Positions 1-12,000 of a DNA stretch of 64,000 bases are shown here, piece after piece (the first letter of the stretch is position 1; every line of letters starts with the position of its first letter). The notes under the pieces were generated by a model, which was given only the letters and a program-made list of their open reading frames with translations, was not told the DNA's origin and made no database searches. The stretch is from Varroa destructor (taxonomy: Eukaryota > Arthropoda > Arachnida > Mesostigmata > Varroidae). The stretch is from positions 15,548,374 to 15,612,373 of the forward strand of contig NW_019211457.1 in assembly GCF_002443255.2 (NCBI RefSeq), written 5' to 3'. Made by a program: the position numbers and the translations under genes.

Positions 1-95
1 TTGTCGTCAATGTCGTCTGTGCCGGCCAAGCCGGGAGCTGGTGCAGGCGGCCTGCAGTGTCGCATGGGGTAACAAGCGCAAGTGGCTCCTGACAG
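1..95 (+). CDS. Candidate internal exon, cysteine-rich, cut by window edge
   Basis: The frame beginning at base 2 is open for 31 codons and then meets a consensus donor, ACAG|GTAAGC, at 96. About 70% of third positions are G or C, far above the surrounding DNA, which is the main coding signal. The peptide has a clustered cysteine pattern (C-x2-C-x2-C, then a fourth C after ten residues, inside CRLCRPSRELVQAAC) followed by basic and tryptophan residues. The other two plus frames carry stops. The spacing faintly recalls the cysteine pattern of meteorin or netrin-type (NTR) domains, but this is not strong enough to name a family. The acceptor lies outside the window. The minus strand also shows a weak acceptor here (TTACCTGTCAG), so strand is not fully settled. 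The exon would be antisense to the PKC gene if PKC continues leftward. Confidence 0.33.
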
Positions 96-1712
96 GTAAG
101 CAATGCTTAACGACTTAAGTACCGAATGTGAAGCATGAAAAAAAAAGTATCGCAAATTCTTTAGCGGAACACAAAAGACATTATTTGCGGCTGCTGCTAT
201 CGCCGTTGCCGCCTTCTAGATTTTTTGCCCAACTCAATTTAGGTCAATGGCCTTCAATGTGGTTTTGTTGTTCGCATTATGCTACTACCTTGGCCTTAGA
301 ACCTAAAACCTGTCCTAGCTATGCTGAGTCGCTCAGCCTTCGGTCAGCTCGTCTTGACCAAATTGGTAACTACGGCCAATTGCCTATCAGCACTGCCACC
401 ATAGGTGCTGCTTTTTTTTTCAGTTGTAGCGTAAGGTCTGGTTACTATATGAATACAATGGTAAAGTATAACGATTTGCCAGAGTTCCGAAGCAAGTTTA
501 GCTGCTGTTGTGGTTTAATTCGCATTGCTCTTTTGTGTCCTGTTTCCCACTCCGTCTAAAATAAGCTGGTTTGCCTCTCTGTAGTATGAACGTCGGCGCT
601 GAAATTGGCAGCACGAACGGCAACCTCTCTGCTTGACTCTACGTTCGTGTGCGCCCACTTTTTTCCGAGCGTAGGGCCCTGGGGGCGCTCTCCTAGGAGG
701 GGATACCCTTTTGGACCGAAGTACCACTCTTATCTATGAGCTTTTTGTTGTAAAACGACCGATGGCTCCATAGCCTTGTCGCCCGTTGTACCTTAGCGCA
801 GTGCAGACTCTTTTGCTTTCATAATGCGTTACGACTCAGCCATATTTCTCCTCAACCTCCCGTAGCTCGAAGGGACATTTGACTCGGCGCCGTAGGCAAG
901 AATACATAGAAGTTTGGTATTCCGGTTGCAGAAGCAACTGCAAGACGTACGACCTGCCCTAAAATGAACTTTTAACCTATCCCCAGAGGCCGCGACCGGC
1001 CATCATTTCTGCGTATTGTGGATGCAGAACCTGCCACCTCTAGCAGCCGACAAGTGCTTCTTTCTTCGTGTACACCCTCCTCGCCTGTAAGGCTTCATCT
1101 GTGTCTCCCGGAGGCGATGATGAGTTATACTAGTGGGTTCCTGCCTGTGGTCCTTTATGTGGCTGACGTCATTGTGGGTTTTGGCCTCAGTCATACATTC
1201 GTCGTTTCTGGCCGAACTTTCGTTCGGCCAAGATTGTTCCATGTAAGGTATAAAATTACAACAGCGATTACGATAATAACTATATAATAGCCCTAAGAGC
1301 TGAGGTACTTATACATTTTTAATCTGTAGGTAAGGGAAGCTAAAAACCAGCTATCGTTGCAGTGTTGTAATATAATCTATTGAACTGATAAGGCAAATCG
1401 GTACCCCCGTAAAATAGAGCTATGCTGTTACAGGCCGAGCTTCAAGAGACCGTCATGTCTCCATGAAAAATAGGGGGTATTGAATCCAACAATACTTGCT
1501 ACAGAATATTTTCGAGTTAGAATTTTTTTTTTACATATTCTTCTCTTAATAAGCCGAGCCGTTCCTAGTACCCAGAGCGAAATGGAGCCTTTCGAACGTT
1601 GCCCATCTCATCAAATTTTGCAGTAACTAGTACCTTCCATTATCTTCACTTTTCGTTTAGAGTGAAAGCTTTCAGCGACAATCAGAAAAGAATCTATCCT
1701 AATCATTGCAAC
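96..1712. other. No supported gene; intron or intergenic DNA
   Basis: A 143-codon frame at 128-559 starts with a GTG codon, has no recognisable domain and no matching splice context, so I do not call it. The only distinct element is a perfect hairpin at 1209-1230. Two overlapping frames at 1003-1287 on opposite strands are not convincing. Confidence 0.4.
1209..1230. repeat. Perfect 9-bp hairpin
   Basis: TGGCCGAAC and its exact reverse complement GTTCGGCCA flank a four-base loop, TTTC. The stem is GC-rich and would be stable as RNA or cruciform DNA. No partner gene is evident. Confidence 0.7.
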
Positions 1713-1746
1713 GCACGTGCATGAGGACAGCAGAAAGCGCACGTGC
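1713..1746. promoter_or_regulatory. Paired palindromic E-boxes
   Basis: The octamer GCACGTGC occurs twice, at 1713-1720 and 1739-1746, starting 26 bases apart. A further GCGTG core lies at 1751-1755. CACGTG is the classical bHLH-type binding core and GCGTG is the core bound by bHLH-PAS dimers (established knowledge). The pair lies about 130 bases upstream of a TATA-like element on the plus strand, which is why I read it as a regulatory patch. Occupancy and a target gene are inference. Confidence 0.3.
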
Positions 1747-1876
1747 AGTCGCGTGATACTGACGAGAGGAAGACACGAGGCAACCGTCGTATAATTAATT
1801 CAGCAAATATGCTGATAAAAGACGATTTTTTGTTCCATCGTAAAATACAGTAATACGCCGGTGCCTAAAAAGCACG

Positions 1877-1886
1877 TATATAAAAG
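1877..1886 (+). promoter_or_regulatory. TATA-box-like element
   Basis: TATATAAAAG is an excellent match to the eukaryotic TATA consensus and would place initiation near 1905-1920 on the plus strand. No convincing first exon or ATG frame was found just downstream, so this may be a chance match or drive an unrecognised transcript. Confidence 0.25.
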
Positions 1887-1910
1887 CGGTGGACTAGACT
1901 GAAGGCAAGG

Positions 1911-3569
1911 CCGTCCAATTCATATACGACTGAAAGCCAGACCTGAAAAGCCCTAGGCTAATAAATTTAGACGTATTCAGGCCGACTATCGGTAAATTCA
2001 CAATATGAAAATAGCTCATTATTGGAGGCATAATAAGCAGCTACCGGGTGCCACACGTATTCTGCTATTAGCACATCGTATCATTTATTGGAGGACTGGG
2101 AAAAAATTGTCTCATTAGATAGAATGCGGCTTATTGTAGCCTAGAAAAATGCCATAATCGGTGGACCCTTAGGTATATGCAGAAATAGTTTGCAGGCGTA
2201 TGCAAGACGTGTGAATGCCCCGTTACGCAAAGTTTTAGAGGCACCAAAGGGGGCTGGCGAGGGTTCGAAACTGCAATTCCGGCACAAGAGTGGATTTAGG
2301 ATTGCTACTTGCCTATGGGTTTAAAACGCGCCGAGGATTATGGAAAAGTATTTATCTTATAGGTGACGTTAGAGAGAACATTGCCTTGAATTCTAATCGA
2401 ACAAGCCTCGAAACAGAAATCCTGGCGAGCTGGGGCAACCCTTTGATGATGGGTCATGGAATCAGAAACCATATAAATTCAAAGCGCAAACGAATCTAAC
2501 AGTTGCTATGGGGGACTGGGGATACTCGAGATCCTTTCTCGTCCAAAGTGACGCCATTGAGTTTCCAGTTAGAGCAATTTAGGTTGGGATGAATACATTT
2601 CTATCAAAGGCTGCGGACGTGCTTAGCATAGCAGCGTAACCAGTTAGCAACAGCCTGAGCGTTTACGATTGAATGAACCCGAGAGGAGAGTCCGTGGCCT
2701 CGCAAGTGTGAGGAGGACATGATAGATTTAACATGTGTTCTACGTACACACCTGTTACTGCAAAGACTACTCATTCACATCATTATACATAGTTCGTACC
2801 TAACACGCCTTGACAACTGGCCGAAATCAACCTGTCGCTCGTTCGTTTGGTTGATTTCACCGCGTTTACCAATTTGCTTAGTTAGCAAAAGAGATGAAGT
2901 GTCTCATGTATCGTTGTATCATCAACCGAGATACGATCGTATTTGCCAGCTGGTAGCCTGAGAGACGAGCCTTATTCCTATAACTTGGGCTAGAGAAGGG
3001 ATCTGCGACGTTTATGATTCGTCCATTGACTGTCATCAGCGTGTTTCGTGCGTGCAGTGGACATAGACACGCCGGTAATGACTCGAGTGGACGGGATTCG
3101 CCGGTTTCATTCTTTGAGTTATCGACCTAAGCGGTAACACGGAATTCCCACTTTGATTCGCACCGTTATGACTAGGATGATGCCACGAGGACAAAGGTTT
3201 GTCTCGATTTCTATGCATGGCCCGATAAGAGCTCGCCGACCACTGCTTCAATCCAGCGTGACTTTCTCATGCACCCAGCAACAGCTGGCGAGCTTGGTTT
3301 AGTCTACGAGTATCACGAGTCGAATTAGTGGCGGTTTTAGCCAATACCACCAATGAACGCCAACCAGGGCTATGATCACAACCTGACTACTCCGGTAAGA
3401 GTTTTTAGCTGGCCTGAGCGTCGTGGTCTGCATACAGCACTTGTTTATCTGCCGACATCGTTACATTAGTTCAAGATATAATAAACACAAATGTAACCCC
3501 TAAGCTCCTAGCGGCATATGCAGCCCCCAGCGGGCTCGGAGCTCCTTGGAGTCTGCTTCCCGGCTCGCT
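1911..3569. other. No supported gene
   Basis: Frames at 2290-2499 and 2719-2961 (plus) and 3036-3251 (minus) are open but have neither ATG-plus-Kozak context nor matched splice sites, and no recognisable motifs. Confidence 0.4.
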
Positions 3570-3690
3570 TACCGTTTACCGGCGGCCCAGAAGAAGAGTC
3601 CATTTCAACATAACCTCACTCAGCACACTACTATTTACGGTTCAGCTTGCTTGTGTTCGGGCAGAGCTCACAGCGGCGGCGGAGGTTATG
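3570..3690 (-). CDS. Speculative first exon with TATA box upstream
   Basis: Reading the minus strand there is a TATATAAAC element near 3705-3715, then a GC-richer leader with several CCGCCG units, then an ATG in strong context (GAAATGG) opening MDSSSGPPVN, and a donor AACG|GTAAGC that leaves phase 1. The arrangement resembles a promoter and first coding exon of a gene running left out of the window. Against it, the coding part is only about ten codons, an overlapping upstream ATG frame exists, and no second exon was identified. It would sit inside the first coding intron of PKC. Phase 1 does not match the phase-2 junction of PKC, so it is not simply an alternative PKC first exon. Confidence 0.2.
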
Positions 3691-3715
3691 GCCGAAATTG
3701 AAATTGTTTATATAC

Positions 3716-6700
3716 CGTGGCCGACGTCATTCTGCCCCCAAGTCAGCCTTACGAATAGGTTGGGTACCAGGGATAATTAAAGGGCGAGCATGGATTCGTC
3801 GATGATGTTCCTTTGCTTATTACTGCTGTTATTGTTCCAATGGAAAATCAACGTGGACTTAAGTAATCGGATGAACACGGCAAAGGCACAACGAGTGTGG
3901 ATCAGTGGTCCCGGTGCCGCTCATGTTTTGCGCTAAGCATGGACCGCGCTGGTACGTTCTTCGCTTAATATTTTCTGCACTTATCAACGTTTAATAGTAC
4001 ACCATTTCTAATGCCTCCGACTAAAGCCGATAAGTAAAACAATGTTGCCTTCGATCCTATCTAGTCACACATATAGCACCAGGGAGAAATTCGGATTAAT
4101 TCAGTTGCGCTGCACCAGATGGTTCTGACTGTGCTCACATAATAATATATACACAATACGAGCATTTATCTTGATTCGACGAAGGCAAGAAAGCCAGCGG
4201 GACTCAGAACATTACTCAGCGATGTCTACAACCGTTTGCGAAAATTCCGCCAGATGGGCCAGCGGACCGCCTTGCCGTACCATGCTTTTCTAGTGCCAAG
4301 CGCGTACAGACGCGTATTGCGTTGCTGACTTATCTAATTCACTACTTATTCGCCCAAGATAATTCGATCCGTTTACAGATAGGAGCAACACTAGCAGCGG
4401 CAGCAGTCGCTGATTGCCATGATTGAATGTGGCGCGTATTTCTTTTGTGTAGAATGGTTTACGGCAGATCTGTTATTGGCTAAATGTGTGACATTGTATA
4501 AGGGGGTTTATCCGCGAGCTTTGCCCCCACTCTCTTCTATATCGTCGGATCTGTCACGTGCTTGGATCTAACGTTTATTGTGAAATCGCTTCCCTTTGAT
4601 AGCACTGAGTCTGTTGTAGGCAGGTTTAAATAGTGTGGAGCGTCACGAAAGGACAAATTGATAAGGCCAATAATGCTTCGTTGACCGGCGTACACCTCAA
4701 TTACAATGGCTACTTTTTGTTTCCTACATTTATGGGAGACCATCAAGCATGAATCGGTTTTCGTGTCATTGAAATTTGCTACATCAAACAATTATCATGC
4801 AGAAGGAACGCATAATGGTCATGAGACGCCGAAGACAAAGATGGGATATTCTAAGTTGTTCTTTAGCGGAAAATCTCTATCAAACGAGTTAAGTCAGGCT
4901 ACCATTGCAAAAAATGACGAAGGCTGCTTTTTCGATCTGCATGAAGAGTTATGAAGTTTCATCCCGGTCCTCGGGCGGGGTCATCTGAGAGGGGAGAAAA
5001 CTACATTATCTGAAATTTTATTTCATTATTGTAAATTATTTGACATTTTCAAATAGATCAAAGCACACATCTGGGCTATATTTAATACCGCCTATGTACA
5101 AATGACGTATCAGTGATATCAAGTGTGTATCTAACACGTATACATGGATTCATGCTAATTTAGCTGACTCTGATCGGAGACGCTGTCCGCTTTTCAAACG
5201 TTCTGCTTACTCTTACTGAAAGAAATCATAAAGAGGGCTCAATGCCGACTAAATGCATTGAGCTGACAGCTCAGTTGATAAGCTTTCTTTTTTCCTTCCG
5301 ATTTAACCCGGACAGTCTTGTCGAGTTGCGCATGCATAAAGAGAAGATAAGATTGAAAAGGCTTCAGAGTAATAGCAAACGGAACTCCGCGACCCATCGC
5401 ATGAGTGTTACGCACCTTCGTAGAAAACCACTGAAAGTTTCTTTTACTACATGTTTCTAGAATCGTCTAAATTAGAACAGCCTAATAACTACACCTGGCA
5501 TGCGACATGCCACATTTCAGACCAATTTGTACTAAGTATATATTTATAATATTATTTGCTTCGTAATAACTGCCGGTGATAATGAGAATAGACATGATTT
5601 GACAACCTATCCAGCACACTCTGGACCTTTAGGTATCGGTAGCCGGCCGTTTTTACAATGTCCTATGTCCTGTATTTTTAGTCTGAGTGTGGACTGAAAG
5701 AGAGGCTTGAAGAGAACGTTTTGAAAATTGCTGATAAAAAAATATGAACAAAAAGCTAAACAAAAATGTGGGGATAGCAAAACCTATCAGAAAACAAAGT
5801 ATGATAGGTTGTTGTGAGCGACGTGCGCTCTAAGCATGTCCAGGGGCTTCACAGTTTCTAGTGAAGGGCAACGAAGGAAGCTTGCAGATGAAAGGTGGTC
5901 AAAGCTCTTAAGCTCAGCTTTATAATGGACTCGAATGGTGGTTAAATCGTAACGAAAATGCATTGGTTAAATGAGGTACACATAAAATCGTTGATAGAGT
6001 TCTTTTTTTTTCCGACGAAATCCGAAAAGAAAATTTTTCCGACTAGATCGCGTTCTAATTTACAATCGAGGGTAATAGAAGTTACTATTATCTGTAGGTT
6101 TTAAGGTAGAGATCGATTTTAGTTATACCTGGATGTTAAATAGTGGCTAGTTTACGCTTTCTTGTACCATATTCACTATATGTGAATGTTCTTATATTGA
6201 AAACCTAATAATAACGCATAACAATGCTTGTTAACTAAGACTGAACTTGTTTTAAATTTTAATATATTTGAAAAGATAAATCTACGCGCTACTATGCGAG
6301 ATACTTCATTAAAAACCGTCGAATTCTGTTATATGATTTTGACTGCGGCTTTACTGGCAGCGAAAACGGAGGCAAAGCGGATTTAGCCACCTTCGGTCAG
6401 TTCCGATGCTCGGGAAAGCCAATGCCGATGCCATATAGCAAGCATTTTTTATTGGTAGTCGAACCTAATTCCCGGGCCGAAACACGCTAGGGGAAATATC
6501 ACACAATCTTGACTAGGAAACCACCCGTTCCATGTAAGCCCAGATGGGTTTCCTACAAATAATGCGATTTCATTCCAGTTTGAGCTATCGTAGTAACCTA
6601 GAGCTGACGAAAAGAAAAAGCAACAATGAGTAACGGAGTAGTATTTGCACGCTGTACAAGCAAATAGGATTCAAATTGTATACTTCAATGCATCGACTAA

Positions 6701-7700
6701 CCTACAATAAAACCAGTGACTTTGATTCCTCTGAGATCAATCCACTAACCTCAATGTTCTCAAAGTACAGAACAAACGAAGTAGAAGTATGCTCAAATTG
6801 TTGAATGACATGTTGAGAAAGCCCAGCACGACCCAGACCCTACCAGGCTAACAGTATCATGTACTTTGCTTATTACTACTATTGTATAGTGCTATCCGCG
6901 CTACTCAATGCCACAAGCGAATACGCACCTCAGATCAATTGCCTATTCCGTTACAAGACGTAATAGACATATTCTCCGCCTCGGGCCAGAGGCCATTTCG
7001 TCCAGCCAACGATTATCGGAAATGGCTACCATTATAGTTTGCCTGTACTCCCACAGGAATATGATTCAATGCATAACTATAACGACCTTCAAAGTGCTTC
7101 CGAACATTCTAGATAGCAGGCAATTTTTCGCTTTCGACATCATCACCATCGTCTTTGTACACTTTATATAGTTGTATAGAGGTCAACGCAATGGCATCTG
7201 TAGGCCACAGAGTTCTGTATGGAGTTACTCGCTCCACCGTCCCCAAATTCAAATGTCCCAGAATCCAATCGGGTGCTCACAGCAGAGGTTAGACAGTCGT
7301 CTAGCCTCCAGTTATAACCGGCTGTGTTGTGTATTTTCGCTATTGTTTAAGTCAATCTTAGAAGACTATATGGCCGACGGAAACAGTGCTTGTCTATGAC
7401 AAGCCGTTTTATGTGCTTCCTTTGTGTACGCTATACACAAATGCGTATTTTGTGGAGCACAACAAGTAAATCCAATCTGTCATCATCATCGTTGTCGCTG
7501 TTTGCTGCTTCTAGTTATTTCTTATACCCGTTAGCTCCCCTATAGCCAAAGTTGTTGGTATTCTGGTCTGCCGAAAGTACGCACTGCTTTAAACTTGTTG
7601 CGAACCATTAAGGCAAACAGAGTCTGTCATCCTTACTTAAAGACATGGCATGGGTCTTAGGGTTCAATTTACGTCAACTCAATCATTTACTGCACTGATG
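3716..7700. other. No supported gene; intron or intergenic DNA
   Basis: Short frames at 4537-4791, 4706-4954, 5242-5460, 6908-7171 and 7172-7399 lack splice context and recognisable content. A small inverted repeat (TGGCATG-cga-CATGCCA) lies near 5498-5514. A strong minus-strand acceptor precedes position 5692, but the 28-codon frame after it is not distinctive. Confidence 0.4.
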
Positions 7701-7754
7701 ATAGCCAGCGATTAAAGCAGGTAAGAAGTGGCTGGATTTTTGGCAAACTTACAG

Positions 7755-7919
7755 ACGGCAGGAACAACAAAAGCGTCGGTGACTAGAGCTGCCACCAAAA
7801 TCTCGCACGCCCAGACATCCGCTGATCAGAGACGCCAGCAGTGGGAGGAGAATTTGGTTGTCGCTTGCCTGCTCTGGGCAGCGAGCCAGTGGGTCAGGAA
7901 GCCATCCAGTTATTTCTAG
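7755..7919 (+). CDS. Possible exon, GC-rich, strand ambiguous
   Basis: After a plausible acceptor (CAAACTTACAG at about 7744-7754) the plus frame is open to a TAG at 7917-7919. It has GC-rich third positions in its second half and a Q/W-rich peptide containing ADQRRQQWEENLVV. The same bases are open on the minus strand, where the acceptor sequence reads as a good donor (CGTCT|GTAAGT) and the peptide is leucine-rich (ILLPLLASLISGCLG). I cannot decide between them from sequence alone. No family is recognised. Confidence 0.2.
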   Translation, partial: TAGTTKASVTRAATKISHAQTSADQRRQQWEENLVVACLLWAASQWVRKPSSYF

Positions 7920-7974
7920 CAGGCACATTCGAGTTTGGATGCGCGAAAAGTCTACGAAAAGCGAACTTATGTGG
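7920..7974 (+). CDS. Candidate 55-nt internal exon
   Basis: It is bounded by an acceptor (CAGTTATTTCTAG) and a perfect donor (GTGG|GTAAGT). In the frame that starts one base in, it encodes 18 residues including WMREKSTKSELMW and ends in phase 0. That matches the phase-0 start of the terminal-exon candidate at 8638, so the two can be joined in frame across a 663-nt intron. All three frames are open because the exon is short, so frame choice rests on this join alone. Confidence 0.25.
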
Positions 7975-8637
7975 GTAAGTATCTGCACGTCAATGCCTGT
8001 TGTAGCCATAACCAATCCGGGCTACTTTTGGCCTGTGACCATAGCAGCACGAACAAACACCCAACACGTAGACCGTTTTTTAGTCTTGCGCGCGTAGATC
8101 TCAATGACGGCGCATGCTAGTACGAGAAATGGGCGAACACTAGATAGGCCGGTAGCAGTATAATGGATGTGTCCGGTTAGAGAAGGCAAACAACGTCAAT
8201 AGACCAGGCAAAGCAGATATGGCTGTAAGTGAACACTGCAAACTACAGCAAGAGCTACCAATAAGCTATCAATAAGGCAACCTCAGTCTACAGCGTTAAC
8301 TTCAGGGTTGTCTCGATCAAAAGCGTCCGCAAGCTCGCTATAACCCCTAACTGCTTCAAATGGTATATTGCCTGTATGTTAGATGGCACGGGCAGATTGA
8401 CAAAACTTTTCTACTGTCATCGGTCACTTCGTCTAGTCCGCTTTTCGCCTAACTAGCACCTTTACTTACTCCCACAACCAAAGTCTGCGCCTGTATATAA
8501 CGAAGGTAGGAAATCCCTACCAGTCTACCATTCTAGAACGACGTCTAACTCTAACTGCCGTATACTAGTAGAACAGATCTGTGTAGACTATTTTTGGCTA
8601 AAGAGACGGGCGGGTGTTTTCTCATATCATACTTCAG

Positions 8638-8856
8638 GGGACAGCCATTGATAGAAATTTTCATTTAAGGCTAAACAACGTGATACAGGTAGAGGCAGCA
8701 GTGAACAATGGAGCACTACTTCAGCTAGAGACAACCAAGGAAGATGGACTTGAAATTCAGCATCCGTTCATATACTTTTTATGGAAACTCTGTAGCAGTT
8801 TCATAGTGGGAGAGCAAGTGATGCTGAACGGAAACAAAATGGCAGAATGTCAGTGA
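8638..8856 (+). CDS. Candidate terminal exon, unknown protein
   Basis: A good acceptor (TTTTCTCATATCATACTTCAG) is followed by 72 open codons and a TGA at 8854-8856. The peptide has an amphipathic N-terminal part (NNVIQVEAAVNNGALLQLET), an acidic stretch (TTKEDGLE), an aromatic and hydrophobic middle (HPFIYFLWKLCSSFIVG) and a polar tail (LNGNKMAECQ). I do not recognise it. AATAAA begins at the base after the stop, so the 3' UTR would be extremely short if that signal is used, which is unusual. The candidate exon at 7920-7974 joins in frame. The assembly gap lies only 84 bases downstream. Seventy-two open codons can arise by chance here, so this stays tentative. Confidence 0.3.
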   Translation, partial: GTAIDRNFHLRLNNVIQVEAAVNNGALLQLETTKEDGLEIQHPFIYFLWKLCSSFIVGEQVMLNGNKMAECQ

Positions 8857-8862
8857 AATAAA
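8857..8862 (+). terminator. Polyadenylation signal AATAAA
   Basis: The canonical AATAAA hexamer abuts the TGA that ends the 8638-8856 frame. Its use as a poly(A) signal is inferred from position and is weakened by the AT-rich setting. Confidence 0.25.
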
Positions 8863-8939
8863 AAAATACACCATGAACCTTAACATATGAGGTTATCGTC
8901 TGTATAATATGAAAAAAGTAGAAGAAGATATATTATTAT

Positions 8940-9039
8940 NNNNNNNNNNNNNNNNNNNNNNNNNNNNNNNNNNNNNNNNNNNNNNNNNNNNNNNNNNNNN
9001 NNNNNNNNNNNNNNNNNNNNNNNNNNNNNNNNNNNNNNN
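8940..9039. other. Assembly gap of 100 N
   Basis: Exactly 100 unknown bases, the conventional placeholder for a scaffold gap of unknown size. Order and orientation of the flanks depend on scaffolding evidence not visible here. PKC exon 1 lies to the right of the gap and no PKC exon 2 was seen to its left within the window. Confidence 0.98.
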
Positions 9040-12000
9040 TCGACTTTACATAAAAATAGGCACATGGAAAGGATATAGGTGATTAAGAAGCAATGTTGGA
9101 TACGCTAACATACTATACAAACACATTTACGAATCGGTGTTGTCCGAGGGTTTTTGACATAAAGAACGTTACAAAAAAAAACGTAAAGATTAAACCAAGA
9201 ATTATTCCGTTGAGTTCTTAATACATCTGAATCAATAACAACCGAAGTCACAGAAAACGTTTTTTCGAATGTCCTGTTTCTTGTAGACTAATAAACTTGA
9301 TTATCGTTTCCGGTCGTAGAAAGCACTAATAGAGTTTATTAGTTGTTTTATTTTCGTCTAACCAACCAAACTTCTATTTTTGCGTCTCCCATCCTTAATC
9401 AATAATTCCATTAAAGTTTTATCTTGCTAAGGTCACAATGGATAAGCAGTACACGTGGTAGTATTTATAAACTTCTTCCAAGACAATGGAGTCTAGCAGG
9501 CGATCCAATCTAGTGCGAAAATCCAAGAGGGCTTAGTCGTTCCGAGAGTCTTTCGTGAATGAATTCTGCTTTTAAAACGCCGTACAAACATTAAGAGACA
9601 CACACACACAAACGGACTACTTCCGTGTTTTTCATGCGCGATATTATGGTAGTGCAACAACCTCTGCCTTTACATTCGATAGGAATAATCCTAACCCTAT
9701 AGCTCCCAATCTCGGGTTGAGCAGAAGAAGCCGTGGGGATAGCTGCTTCTTTGGGTACAAATAGTCCTGCAGCCGCGTGACACATCAGGCGAGATTTTTT
9801 ATTTTCTTCTTAAGACGGTTTGAATAACACCGTTACGTACGGGTCTCACTAAGGTAAAGCCCATTATTTTTTTTTATGTTGGTCGGATGGCCCAGTCCTG
9901 ACAGCTGGACTTTCTGTTAAGACAGCTATTCTTTTATCATTATTATATATATATATATATATATTTTTTTTTTTATGCAATCGGATTTATGCACTTATGA
10001 TGTGAATCATATATACAACAATGAACTGTTAGATATAGAGCTTTGTGAGGACTTTAGGTAACATGGTGCTATGAAAATCGATCATGTTTATTAATACCAC
10101 TTCCATTGTAGAGTGAGTAATATAACGACATGGGAAATCCCGTTTCTTTCCTATCATGTTGTCAACCTAAGTAAGCCACTTTTACACAGATATGACACAC
10201 TAATATTACAAGCATTTTGAAGTCGGTCAGCATCACAAAGCGTTATTCTCCCACTAATGATCTTGTTAAATAATAGCCAATATAATAATACCAAATTCAA
10301 ACATTCTGATAACAAATTTCGTATCGGTGTCGCATTATGATCAACGTTTTCCTTAACATAGTCCATTTGTCTACTTTTACATGCTAATTAACATTACTGT
10401 AATTCGGAGTGATGGCCATGCATTGCATTGTGTGTGTATTAGACTCGTAACAAATAAAGATATCTCCATATAGGTCGTTAGGTTACCTTGTCGTCGCTAG
10501 CCACTCTGAGGTTTATTCGCATAAAAACAAGTACCGACTGTCGTTCGTTATAGCTCGTTGCGTTTCGGGGTACTTGAATGCCGGTGAATTTCAAATTTTG
10601 CGCTTTTAAGTCATATCAGTACAAAATCAATATGGCATATACGCGCCAAAATTCGAAATCAACTGTTAGCCATGCAGCGGCGCAGTATAACCGCTGTCCT
10701 GTACCACTTCCACTGTGTTCGACTTCGAAGAATAATTACCAAAGCGGTCTTTTTCCATCTGGTATGAATAGAAGCATTTCCTCCCTGCAAAAGAAGGTTT
10801 TAGAAGAACTTGATCTCGTTGGATAATCACGTTGTTCTGAGTGTGGCTTTGCACGGAAAGGCATTCGTTTGCGTTGCATAATCCTCAGTTTTATAACAGG
10901 AAAATAGTTTCCCGTTCTGCCTGTACTCCATTGCCCGCCCTTTGATTGATTGACTAAATTGATCTTGCGGCTGTCATAATCTGCCACGTCAAATCAGTAA
11001 ACACGGCACCGGCAAGGGAAGACTGACTTATGAAGTTGAGTCCGATGAGTTCGCTCTGGTTCATCCTGTATTTTAGAATTTTATGTACCATTCAGCCGTA
11101 AGCATAAATGCGAACGATGTCATGATTTTGAAAGTCTCGAGGGCGCGGTCGCTTTGACTGATTTGCTCTGCCACAGACCGAAAAATTATAAAAGTGAACG
11201 CAGCAATTTGCTTGCGATAGATTATTACGTTAAGAAAAAAAACGTACAGTACGTTGATCCTGAACTTATCGTGTCTGACAGAATTTGGTCTTTTTATAGA
11301 GATTCGTAATACGCCTCGGAGAAAGATAGTCGTCTTCATGTTATTTGTAAATATTCATATGAAAGGTAAGGACGGTCCGATAGACCGAACAAGTATCTGT
11401 AATTAATAGTAATAACAACGGTTGCATTGCAGCAAAATCGACAATATATTCGATGTCGAATTGTCGAGCACTTCTTACTTTGCGAATCTTATTGTCATTT
11501 TTTAAATAATAAAAACAGTTTGGTCAACCAGCACTTCTATTACGCTGTGAAGACCGAGATGGCGGTACGGCAATCCTTGCAGGTTGGGCATTAGTCGGTA
11601 AGCGCGAAACTATATTCTCATTCGTTACCAATTAAGGAGCATTCGTTAGTAAGTTGCATCGATACCGTGAATTCAATAGTTAGTGAACTAAAATTGCAAC
11701 ATAGTCCCAGACAATCGAAATGAACCGCGTTACATCTGTTTCTAAAGTCAGCAGATTGTACAAAAAGTAGCAATTTCCCACGATAAAATCGAGTCTTCCT
11801 TAACTTCTCGAACGTAAGTGTAATCAATTTAATTCGCCTTTATAATCAGGCACAGCAAAAGTCATGAGTCGCGTCTTATTATTCCGGTGTATTTCTAAAA
11901 AAAAAAAAGGTACAACAATTCACAAATAATAATAGTCGGCACCTTTACTATTTATAGAAGAAATGAGCTTCTTAGGCCATGGCAGAGGACAACTGTCGCC

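Noticed and set aside
128..559. 143-codon plus frame
   Set aside because: Starts with GTG, no ATG early, no domain, no codon bias.
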